Shown: in pieces, positions 42,505-50,375 of the stretch
Position numbering within the stretch: the stretch's first letter is position 1
Layout of the letters: the number at the start of each line of letters is the position of its first letter
DNA from: Nanobdellota archaeon
Lineage (GTDB): Archaea > Nanobdellota > Nanobdellia > Pacearchaeales > GW2011-AR1
Assembly: GCA_030698805.1 (NCBI GenBank)
Contig: JAUYMA010000006.1
Location: 1-64,000, forward strand
Reading direction: 5' to 3'
DNA length: 64,000 nucleotides
Program-made: the position numbers and the translations under genes
The notes under the pieces: model-generated
The model's database searches: none
What the model was told of the DNA's origin: nothing
What the model saw: only the letters and a program-made list of their open reading frames with translations

Positions 42505-44586
42505 ATGGCAAAAACAAACAAGAGACTAATCACTGCAGCACTACCTTATATTAATAATATCCCCCATTTAGGCCATATAGTGGGATCTCACCTGCCTGCA
42601 GATATCTTTGCCAGATACTGCAGGACAAAAGGATACGAAACAGTTTTTATTGGAGGAACAGATGAAAATGGATCAACTTCAGAAATAGCCGCAGAATCCA
42701 TAGGGATAGAAATAAAAGAGTTCTCAGATAAGTTACACGAGGAACACAAAAAGATTTACGAGTGGTTTAATATTTCTTACGATATTTTTTCAAGAACTAG
42801 CAAACCAATTCACCATCAAACAACTCAAGAAATCTTTAAAGTAATTCACAAAAAAGGATTTATTACTCCTGGCAAGATGAAAGTCTTTTACTCAATAAAT
42901 GAAAAGAGATTCCTTCCGGATAGGTACGTAAAAGGAACCTGCCCAAAATGTGGCTATGAAGACGCAACTGGAGACCAATGTGAAAAATGCACTTCTGTCC
43001 TAGACCCTGCTCAATTGATAAATCCTAGATCAACAATGACTAATAGCCCAGTCATAATAAAAGAAACTCAACATCTGTTCTTGAGATTAGATAAATTATC
43101 AGGAAAAGTAGAATCGTGGATAAAGAAACAAAAAACCTGGCGCTCTCAAGTAAAATCTCTTGCTCTGGCCTGGATTAAAGAGGGATTAAGAGAAAGATGC
43201 ATTACAAGAGATCTTAAGCATGGTGTGCCAGTCCCGCTGAAAGGATATGAAGATAAAGTCCTATACGTCTGGTTCGACGCGCCTATTGGATACATTTCAG
43301 CAACAAAAGAAATTCGTTCAAAAGACTGGGATAAATTTTGGCAAGATAAATCAACAGACATCTATAATTTCCTAGGGAAAGATAATATCCCTTTTCATAC
43401 AATCTTCTTCCCAGCCATGCTCCTTGCACACGGAGAGTTTAATCTACCTTACAATGTCGTTGGATTGCAATACTTGAATTATGAAGGAGGAAAATTCTCA
43501 AAGAGTAAAAAAAGAGGCGTTTTCTGTGAGAAGCTACCTCTATCGGGTATCGATGTTGATGTAATGAGAAGTTACCTTACTTTCGTCATACCGGAAACAA
43601 ATGACACTGAATTTAGATGGGAAGACTTTCAGAAGAGAATTAACGGAGATTTAATAGGAAATTATGCAAATTTAATAAATAGAACAGTAAGTTTCATCAA
43701 CTCAAGATTAAAAGGTCAAGTGAAAAAGCCTTCGAAATCAGAAATCACTTCTTTAGACAAAAAATTAGAAAAAGCGGTTAAAGATAAAGCGTCGAAAATA
43801 GAAAAGTTTCTTGAACAAGCACAATTAAGAGCTGCATATGCTGAACTCCTGGCTCTCTCGTCAGATGGTAACAAATATTTTGATGATGCAAAACCATGGG
43901 AAGAAATAAATAAAGATCCTCACAGAGCTTCAACAATATTATATAATTGTGCATCATTATGCAGATCTATTGCAATCCTTTCATCTCCATTTACACCAAG
44001 TGCAGCCCAGAAAATCTGGAATCAAATTGGATTGGCAGGCAAAGTTGATGAGAAAGGAAATTGGAATACTGCACAAGAATTGAATCATGAAAATCAATAT
44101 TCAACAAAAAAGGCGCAAATCCTATTCTCAAAGATTACTAATGAAGACTTAGATAAATTCAAGAAAATAGTTTCAGACACAAACGATATCTCAGAATTAT
44201 TCGGAAAAAGAAAGATTGAAAAACCTGTAAACCTATCAACCAAAATGGCTGATAATGATAAAATCTCCTACGAAGATTTTGCAAAACTAGATCTTCGTGT
44301 GGGCAAGATCCTCAAAGTAGAAGATCATCCACAAGCAGACAAGCTCTATGTTTTAACAGTTGATTTAGGAGAAGAGAAACCAAGAACAATTGTCGCGGGC
44401 CTTCGTCTTAAATACAAAAAAGAAGACTTGCAAGGAAAATTAGGAGTCTTTGTCGCTAATCTAGCGCCAGTAAAGTTGAGAGGAATAGAAAGCAATGGAA
44501 TGATTCTCGCAGCAGGCGACGATTATAACACAGTAGTTATTCTACAACCTGAAAAAGACATTAAGCCTGGCAGTAAGATTAAATAA
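42505..44586 (+). CDS. metG: Methionyl-tRNA synthetase
   Basis: The 693-residue class I synthetase charges tRNA-Met. The HIGH motif is HLGH at 21-24. A zinc knuckle CPKCGYEDATGDQCEKC follows at about 147, and the KMSKS motif reads KFSKS near 331. The anticodon-binding helices follow. The last about 110 residues are an EMAP/Trbp111-type tRNA-binding OB domain (DLRVGKILKVEDHPQADKLY), fused as in many but not all archaea. Confidence 0.95.
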   Translation: MAKTNKRLITAALPYINNIPHLGHIVGSHLPADIFARYCRTKGYETVFIGGTDENGSTSEIAAESIGIEIKEFSDKLHEEHKKIYEWFNISYDIFSRTSKPIHHQTTQEIFKVIHKKGFITPGKMKVFYSINEKRFLPDRYVKGTCPKCGYEDATGDQCEKCTSVLDPAQLINPRSTMTNSPVIIKETQHLFLRLDKLSGKVESWIKKQKTWRSQVKSLALAWIKEGLRERCITRDLKHGVPVPLKGYEDKVLYVWFDAPIGYISATKEIRSKDWDKFWQDKSTDIYNFLGKDNIPFHTIFFPAMLLAHGEFNLPYNVVGLQYLNYEGGKFSKSKKRGVFCEKLPLSGIDVDVMRSYLTFVIPETNDTEFRWEDFQKRINGDLIGNYANLINRTVSFINSRLKGQVKKPSKSEITSLDKKLEKAVKDKASKIEKFLEQAQLRAAYAELLALSSDGNKYFDDAKPWEEINKDPHRASTILYNCASLCRSIAILSSPFTPSAAQKIWNQIGLAGKVDEKGNWNTAQELNHENQYSTKKAQILFSKITNEDLDKFKKIVSDTNDISELFGKRKIEKPVNLSTKMADNDKISYEDFAKLDLRVGKILKVEDHPQADKLYVLTVDLGEEKPRTIVAGLRLKYKKEDLQGKLGVFVANLAPVKLRGIESNGMILAAGDDYNTVVILQPEKDIKPGSKIK

Positions 44587-44597
44587 TTTTAAAAAAT

Positions 44598-45350
44598 CTA
44601 TCCGAAAATTCTCTCCCACATAGGAATTTTTTCTTTATAATCTGCATTTCCTGCAATTCTTGCCGCAATATGCCTATAAGCTCTTGCTGTCTTGCTCTTA
44701 GGGTGAGTATGAATCAAAGCATCCTTCATTACTAGGGCTTCTTGAACTCTATTATCCTCTGGAATAACTCCTAAGATGGGCAGTTCTAGCATATCTCGTA
44801 TGTTGGCAATAGGCATATCTGTCTTTAATCCCTTAACTCTTGTAACTATAATTCCCTTTACTTCTTTTCCCATTTGCTCTATTACCTTGCTGGTCTTTAA
44901 AGCATCAGTAACAGCAGTTATTTCAGGATTTGTAACTATAATCAATTCATCTCCAGATTCAATTGCTGCCAAAGCTTCATCCCCGAGTCCTGCCGCAGAA
45001 TCAAAAATGATAAAGTCCGCCATCTTCTTGAGCTTCTTTCCTACTTCTTTTAATCCCTCTGAATTAATGTTTCTTAATTCCCTTACTGATAAAGAACTAG
45101 GGATAATTTTTGTTCCTGAAGCATGTTCATATAAAGCGTCTGCAATCTTGGCCTTGCCTTGCAAAACATGATTCAAGCTTATAGGCACAATTGGGGCACC
45201 AAGATGAAGTCCAACATTAGGAGTAGTTAAATTAGCATCAAGAATTATAACATCCTTGCCAAAACCATTCAAAGCAGCCCCTAAGTTAATTGCAGTAGTA
45301 GTCTTGCCAACTCCCCCTTTTCCAGATGTTATTGTAATAATTTTTGCCAT
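44598..45350 (-). CDS. MinD/ParA-family ATPase
   Basis: Started at the ATG at 45350 with an upstream GGAGA, giving 250 residues; a TTG eight codons further up is less likely. The deviant Walker A is SGKGGVGKTTTAINLG, switch I is VIILDANLTTPNVG, and Walker B is FIIFDSAAGLGDEA. MinD-like proteins position machinery on membranes or assemble surface structures. No MinE or partner is adjacent. It is preceded on the same strand by a 142-residue unknown gene. Confidence 0.82.
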   Translation of the reverse strand: MAKIITITSGKGGVGKTTTAINLGAALNGFGKDVIILDANLTTPNVGLHLGAPIVPISLNHVLQGKAKIADALYEHASGTKIIPSSLSVRELRNINSEGLKEVGKKLKKMADFIIFDSAAGLGDEALAAIESGDELIIVTNPEITAVTDALKTSKVIEQMGKEVKGIIVTRVKGLKTDMPIANIRDMLELPILGVIPEDNRVQEALVMKDALIHTHPKSKTARAYRHIAARIAGNADYKEKIPMWERIFG

Positions 45351-45387
45351 TTTCTCCGAAGCGAAATGCTCCAAAATACAGAGAGAA

Positions 45388-45816
45388 TTACTTAATATAG
45401 CTTATAAACTTTTCTAGAAGAGCAGAATATTCTTTTAGTTTGTCGAGATTGATGTTGACAACTTCTCCCTTTGGAGTTGTGACTCTCAAATTTACGCCTT
45501 TTCTAAACTCATTCTCCCTCACCTTATCCAAGCTTTCAATATCTCTAAAAATTTCATAAACTTGAAGAGTCTGCATTACAAGAGATTCGTTTGCATAGAT
45601 CCGTTTCAGCTGTATAAGTCTTGCTCGGGGCGCATTTGGAACTGGTTTCCACTTCTTCTGCTTTTTTGCTTTGTCTACCAGCACATCCATGGCCAACTCA
45701 ATCATATTTTTCCACCTTAGAAGTAAGTTAACAATTACATCACACGTTTTTGTATATTTCAGACTGACATATAAAAGGTGGTCGGCGCTAATCTTCTCTT
45801 TTATTATTAACTCCAT
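45388..45816 (-). CDS. Hypothetical protein upstream of the MinD-like ATPase
   Basis: A 142-residue basic, mainly helical soluble protein. Its tail LRVTTPKGEVVNINLDKLKEY is followed by a short helix. No known family recognised. The 37-base gap to the MinD-like gene suggests co-transcription and a possible functional link. Confidence 0.55.
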   Translation of the reverse strand: MELIIKEKISADHLLYVSLKYTKTCDVIVNLLLRWKNMIELAMDVLVDKAKKQKKWKPVPNAPRARLIQLKRIYANESLVMQTLQVYEIFRDIESLDKVRENEFRKGVNLRVTTPKGEVVNINLDKLKEYSALLEKFISYIK

Positions 45817-45892
45817 AATCTATAACCTAATGAACCCTTTAGTATGAACCCTCCTACATACGGGGCGAAAACTTAATAAAATTTTCTAGTAT

Positions 45893-46462
45893 TTATACCT
45901 TTCTAATAGTATCTTTTATCCTGAGCGCCAGATTCTGGCCCTTATTTTCAAAGATTTTATACATAATAAGTGCCGCCGCAACTGAAACATTGTAACTTTC
46001 AGTCATTCCCACCATCGGGATAAATATAAAGTTCTCGCAAGTCTTTTCTATTTCGAGAGATAACCCCTTGCTTTCAGACCCTAATACAATAATGCATTTG
46101 TCTGGAAAAGAGCATTCCCTTAAGTCTTGAGCCCCTTCTTTCCAACAAGATCCAATAAAGTGCCATCCTCGTTTCTTTCTCTCGCTAGCAAACTCCTCCA
46201 AATTTCCTATTTTATCAAATTTTATCCATTTATTGGCGCTTGAACTAGATTTCTTGCCCAAATCCTTAAAATTGGGAAATTTGTTGTAAGTATAATAAAG
46301 GTTAATCCTTTCTATACCCAACCCATCTGCTGTTCGCGCAATTGCTGCAACATTATGAGGATCCCAAACATTGTCAATCAGCAATTCTACATCTTTGATT
46401 TTGTTAGAATAATATCTCTCTATTTTCTTTTTCCTTCCCTCATTAACCTTAGATAATTTCAT
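45893..46462 (-). CDS. SpoU/TrmH-family RNA 2'-O-methyltransferase
   Basis: A 189-residue SPOUT enzyme with knot motifs NVWDPHNVAAIARTADGLG, IIVLGSESKGLSLEI and IPMVGMTESYNVSVAAAL, the last carrying the conserved NVS SAM-binding turn. It methylates ribose 2'-OH in tRNA or rRNA; which one is not readable. It starts one base after the M3 peptidase stop, so the two are coupled. Confidence 0.87.
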   Translation of the reverse strand: MKLSKVNEGRKKKIERYYSNKIKDVELLIDNVWDPHNVAAIARTADGLGIERINLYYTYNKFPNFKDLGKKSSSSANKWIKFDKIGNLEEFASERKKRGWHFIGSCWKEGAQDLRECSFPDKCIIVLGSESKGLSLEIEKTCENFIFIPMVGMTESYNVSVAAALIMYKIFENKGQNLALRIKDTIRKV

Positions 46463-46463
46463 A

Positions 46464-48266
46464 TTATTTTATCTTACCTAATTTCCTAGCTAAACTTTCT
46501 GTTTCTTTTAACAAAGACTCTACTTCCTTAAGTCCAACTTCCCAAAAATTATTACTCATGATATCTATGCCCAATTTTGCAAATATGTTCTTTGGAGAAT
46601 CGCTTAACCCCGCCGATAAAAATTCTTTTACTTTTTCAATAAATTGTGGATCCTTTCTCACCTTATTCTGCAATGATTTTGAGATTAACAGCCCTGAAGC
46701 ATAAGAATAAACATAGAAAAAATCCCTAAAATGAGGCACATATAACCACCAGTTTTCAGATCCCTCTGTAAAATCAATAGTCTCTCCCATATATTCCTTC
46801 AAATTTTTAACAAAAATACTTCCAATTTCTTCCTTAGACAGATAGCCTTTCTCTCTAAATAGTGCGTGTAATTCCTGTTCAAATCTATAAAATGAAATTT
46901 GCCTGAATATTGTTGAAATATCTTGATTTAATTTAAACATATAAATAGACAGCTTAAGCTCATCGTCTGCTTCTTTCATTAGTTCATCTAGGACAAAATC
47001 TTCTATAAAAGTGCTTGCAACTTCAGCGGTAGATTTAGGGGTCCCAAAATCAAGGGAGTTTCTCACTTTTCTCATTAGCTCATTATTAATCCCATGCCCT
47101 ACTTCATGAGCTAAAGTTCTTACATCATTTAGTCTACCCGTATAATTTAACAAAATGTAAGTAGGTTGTCCGATTAAATTGTGTATGCACCAAGCTCCAG
47201 ATTTTTTACCTTTTTTGGGAAATACATCTATAGATCCCTCTTTCCTAAACTTATCGAATATGCTTGAAAACTCTCTGTCCAGATTATTCAATACTTTTCT
47301 TACTATGGCAACAGCGTCTTCATAAGAGTATTCTTTATTTATAGAACCATAAGAAACATTCCTTTCATAGTACTTTATTTTAGAAACTCCTAACAACTGA
47401 GCCTTCAGCATATAAAACCTCCTGGCAATGTTAAAATTCTTAGCGACTTGCCTTACAACTTCGTCTACAACTTCGCTTTCTATATCATCGTCTAGATGTC
47501 TGGATGAATCTGGTCTGGCAAGTTTTCTCATATCATCCATTATTTTCTTATAGCTCAAAATAGCATTTATCTCTGCTTCGGCAGTATCTTGATGTTTGCT
47601 CAAAATCTCGTTGAAAGCTTTTGCAGCAGAATCTCTTATTTCTTTATTTTGATCTTCCATTAAGCCTTGTAATTCTTCAAAGCTCTTTTTTTCCCTCTTT
47701 TCCCCCACCTTAACTTCAGGTTCTTCTTTTGAAAGGAAAGAGCTAAGCATGTCCACCCACTTATCATAAGAATTTGTGGAAAGGAGATTAACAATCTTTT
47801 CTTCTGCTTCGCTTAAATGATGCTTAGCCTCTCTAAACACCTTTTCTAGAAAATGTCTATAGTTCTTCAATCTTTCTTCCTCAAGAAATTTCTTCTGTTC
47901 AGATTCAGGAATCTTAGCTAATCTTAAAATAAAAAATTGTAGGCTATTCTGTATTTCCTTTGCCGCCTCGTCTACTTTCTGTCCTTTGGCTTTAAGCTCA
48001 GAACTCATTTGATCAATATATCTCCTTAGATGAAAATAATATCCTGCATTGCCTGAAGTGCCATAATTTCTTATTAATTCTTCATACTCATCTAAAGCTT
48101 CTTTCAAAATTTCTGGATCTTCAAGATAATCTTCTCTGCTTTTCCATTTGGTGACGAATTCATCTGCCTTATTTTTAATAATTTTCCTTTCTTTCTCTAT
48201 TGATGAATCATCATCACTTTTAAATAAAATATTTAGATCCCATTCCTTTCTCCCCACATATGCCAT
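46464..48266 (-). CDS. pepF: Oligoendopeptidase F-like M3 metallopeptidase
   Basis: A 600-residue cytoplasmic peptidase that trims oligopeptides. The zinc motif is LAHEVGHGINNEL near residue 387, with the third ligand glutamate in STAEVASTFIEDF. The C-terminal FYVYSYASGLLISKSLQNKV block is typical of PepF. The length is normal. It is upstream of the SpoU-type methyltransferase with a one-base gap. Confidence 0.9.
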   Translation of the reverse strand: MAYVGRKEWDLNILFKSDDDSSIEKERKIIKNKADEFVTKWKSREDYLEDPEILKEALDEYEELIRNYGTSGNAGYYFHLRRYIDQMSSELKAKGQKVDEAAKEIQNSLQFFILRLAKIPESEQKKFLEEERLKNYRHFLEKVFREAKHHLSEAEEKIVNLLSTNSYDKWVDMLSSFLSKEEPEVKVGEKREKKSFEELQGLMEDQNKEIRDSAAKAFNEILSKHQDTAEAEINAILSYKKIMDDMRKLARPDSSRHLDDDIESEVVDEVVRQVAKNFNIARRFYMLKAQLLGVSKIKYYERNVSYGSINKEYSYEDAVAIVRKVLNNLDREFSSIFDKFRKEGSIDVFPKKGKKSGAWCIHNLIGQPTYILLNYTGRLNDVRTLAHEVGHGINNELMRKVRNSLDFGTPKSTAEVASTFIEDFVLDELMKEADDELKLSIYMFKLNQDISTIFRQISFYRFEQELHALFREKGYLSKEEIGSIFVKNLKEYMGETIDFTEGSENWWLYVPHFRDFFYVYSYASGLLISKSLQNKVRKDPQFIEKVKEFLSAGLSDSPKNIFAKLGIDIMSNNFWEVGLKEVESLLKETESLARKLGKIK

Positions 48267-48300
48267 CCTAAAAATAAATCTCCAATCTATAAAAATCTTC

Positions 48301-48633
48301 TTACTTGCTCAGGCTTATAATCGCTTCAGCTATATCTCCGCCTGTTTCTTCCAATGCTTTCTCCGCTTCTTCTCTGCTCTTGCCGGTCTTTTCAGCAACC
48401 ATATTGATATCCTCTTCAGAAATTCCTTCTTCCTTAGTCTCTTCTCTTACCTCTCCAGCAATCTGCCAGCTTATATTCCCCTGCATGCTTATTTTCTGTA
48501 CACTTGCAGGCTCAATGACTATCCTCTTCTCTTTAGTTTCTATGATTACTCTTTCCGCATCGATCTCTTCCTGTTTGATACCCATTTGCTTCATCATAGC
48601 CTTCATCTGTGATGGATTAATTCCGCCTAACAT
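48301..48633 (-). CDS. nac: Nascent polypeptide-associated complex protein (archaeal NAC)
   Basis: The 110-residue protein has an N-terminal MLGGINPSQMKAMMKQMGI, a central NAC domain (about 25-70: RVIIETKEKRIVIEPASV) and a C-terminal UBA domain (EEDINMVAEKTGKSREEA). It forms a homodimer at the ribosome exit to shield nascent chains. Normal archaeal length. Confidence 0.95.
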   Translation of the reverse strand: MLGGINPSQMKAMMKQMGIKQEEIDAERVIIETKEKRIVIEPASVQKISMQGNISWQIAGEVREETKEEGISEEDINMVAEKTGKSREEAEKALEETGGDIAEAIISLSK

Positions 48634-48671
48634 ATTTTAGAAAAAATAATTCAGTATAAATAACTTTCCTA

Positions 48672-48836
48672 TCAACCTATGGGAAAGAACATCTTCATAA
48701 AGATGACAAAAAGCATGACTAAAACAACAAATATGATTACTTGGGTTGGACTAATCATAAACTTGCTCTGATACTCTTCATCATATCTGATAAGCCCTCC
48801 AAATGCTCCAGGCATGCTAATATTACTATCTGCCAT
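48672..48836 (-). CDS. Preprotein translocase subunit Sec61-beta
   Basis: The 54-residue protein MADSNISMPGAFGGLIRYDEE continues to one membrane span (about 31-51). The GLIRY-DEE element before a single C-terminal span is the archaeal Sec61-beta plan. It belongs to the SecYE channel and fits next to the NAC gene (38-base gap). It was found from the sequence directly because it is so short. Confidence 0.85.
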   Translation of the reverse strand: MADSNISMPGAFGGLIRYDEEYQSKFMISPTQVIIFVVLVMLFVIFMKMFFPIG

Positions 48837-48890
48837 AGAAATATAAGAAAAAAAGCATATAAAAATCTATCTGAAGATGTTTCAACTTTA

Positions 48891-49505
48891 TTATTCTTTA
48901 AGTTTATTCAGAATCTTTAGTTTATCTCTGCCACTGACTTCCTTTCCCCACAAAACTAATATCCTATTAATGCGAGCCCAGTATTTCTTTGGAGCAACTT
49001 TCATTAATTCAAGTTCAGTTTGATGAGGATTCTTTGTCTTGACAAAACCAAGTACGTTAGAAAGACGATGAACATGGGTGTCTACACATATCCCATGTTT
49101 AGCATGGCATTCAGTGATTATGAGGTTAGCAGTTTTTCTTCCTACTCCTGGAATTACGATTAATTCTTCAATAGTATCTGGCACAATGCTCCGATATTTT
49201 TCAACTAAGATTTGAGCTGCAGCTATTACATTCTTGGCTTTTGTTTTATTATAATTAAGGCTTCTAAAAATATTGAGAACTTCAGGATATTTAGCTTTAG
49301 ATAGCTGTTCTAAACTCTTGTATCTCTTAAACAAATTTTCAGCAATGGGGATTGTAGTCTCATCTCTGCTCTGTGCACTCATAATAGTCGCAATCAGAGT
49401 TTGCCAATCTGCCCTCCATCCATCCGCAGCCAGTCGATATTTGCTTCCCCCATATTTCTTCTCAGCTTTCTTAAATACTTCTAAAAAATACTTATTTTTA
49501 TTCAT
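48891..49505 (-). CDS. nth: Endonuclease III-like DNA glycosylase without an iron-sulfur cluster
   Basis: The 204-residue HhH-GPD enzyme removes oxidised pyrimidines and nicks the abasic site. TLIATIMSAQSRDETT near 37, HhH IPGVGRKTANLII with catalytic Lys124, and CVDTHVHRLSNVLG with Asp142 are all present. The C-terminal loop that normally holds four cysteines for a [4Fe-4S] cluster is replaced by WGKEVSGRDKLKILNKLKE with no cysteine. The catalytic core is intact, so activity is expected. Confidence 0.88.
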   Translation of the reverse strand: MNKNKYFLEVFKKAEKKYGGSKYRLAADGWRADWQTLIATIMSAQSRDETTIPIAENLFKRYKSLEQLSKAKYPEVLNIFRSLNYNKTKAKNVIAAAQILVEKYRSIVPDTIEELIVIPGVGRKTANLIITECHAKHGICVDTHVHRLSNVLGFVKTKNPHQTELELMKVAPKKYWARINRILVLWGKEVSGRDKLKILNKLKE

Positions 49506-49597
49506 ATAAAAGAATTGGTTTTTCCCTATATAAGCTTAGCTCATAATGCTTTTCAAATCGCCATAATTCATTTAAATGCCTTGATAATAAAAAATTT

Positions 49598-50242
49598 ATG
49601 AGATTTAATAAGAGTCTTATGCAAGGAGGATTAGTAGCACTTTTACTTCTTGGGCAAACTTCACAAGGAAATATACCGAATCAGTCATCTAAAATAATGA
49701 CTGAGAAGGAAAGAATCAAGTTAGAGCAAGATAAATTTAATTCTGAAAAGCCAACAATTTACGGAATGCGAGCTCACCACCTCCATGATGAAAACAAAGA
49801 TGGGGTTTACCACACTGGCGAAGGGCTAACAAGAGTCTACTCAGGAACTTCAGGAAACATTATGCACATAAAAGAGCCTCTTCCCGGTGAAGGGGCCCTG
49901 GGAATATATGTGCCTCAGGAGTCCTATTGGGGAACTAAAATAATTGCTAAGCTTACAGATCTAACTAACGGGAATAATTATGTTCTGGACGAAAGAGTAG
50001 TTGCGGATCTCACCAAGATAAATTTAACAAATTCTTACCCTGGAAAACCTCAAGAAGTGGCATTAGTAGATATTCAAGAATATAGGAAACAGCTAGAAAA
50101 GATGCTGGCTCCAAAAAAACCTGGTCTTCATCATTACCATCTGCTAATCATTGGAGAAAACGGGTCTGAAGCCCATTCAATAATATTCAGAGTAGATTAT
50201 TCAACCCTAATAAAGGATCTGAATGCAAGAAAAGAAGATTGA
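49598..50242 (+). CDS. Secreted protein, unknown function
   Basis: The 214-residue protein has a signal-peptide-like start (LMQGGLVALLLLGQTSQG). The segment HHLHDENKDGVYHTGEGL resembles a calcium-binding DxNxDG loop, and HHYHLLIIGENGSEAH gives a second histidine group. A beta-sandwich domain is likely in between. No family recognised. Two hairpins follow the gene. Confidence 0.55.
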   Translation: MRFNKSLMQGGLVALLLLGQTSQGNIPNQSSKIMTEKERIKLEQDKFNSEKPTIYGMRAHHLHDENKDGVYHTGEGLTRVYSGTSGNIMHIKEPLPGEGALGIYVPQESYWGTKIIAKLTDLTNGNNYVLDERVVADLTKINLTNSYPGKPQEVALVDIQEYRKQLEKMLAPKKPGLHHYHLLIIGENGSEAHSIIFRVDYSTLIKDLNARKED

Positions 50243-50296
50243 GCTAGCCTGACAATGTATCGCCTCATACTAAAATTAAAAACATAGACTTTTTAA

Positions 50297-50346
50297 CTTT
50301 AGCTGTAAGGCTAAAGGTCTAAAGATTCCTTCAGGAATCTTTTTAA
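50297..50346 (+). terminator. Tandem hairpins with a T-run between the secreted-protein gene and valS
   Basis: CTTTAGC (50297-50303) pairs with GCTAAAG (50310-50316). AAAGATTCC (50321-50329) pairs with GGAATCTTT (50334-50342) around a TTCA loop, followed by more T. This is probably the terminator of the secreted-protein gene. The T/A stretch also sits about 30 bases before the valS ATG and may double as its TATA region. Confidence 0.5.
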
Positions 50347-50375
50347 CCCCTTCTTTCTTAAAAAAATCAAGCAAT

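Noticed and set aside
50297..50346. Hairpins before valS as a T-box or attenuator
   Set aside because: T-boxes are bacterial, no specifier or antiterminator pairing was found, and the position fits a terminator of the upstream gene.
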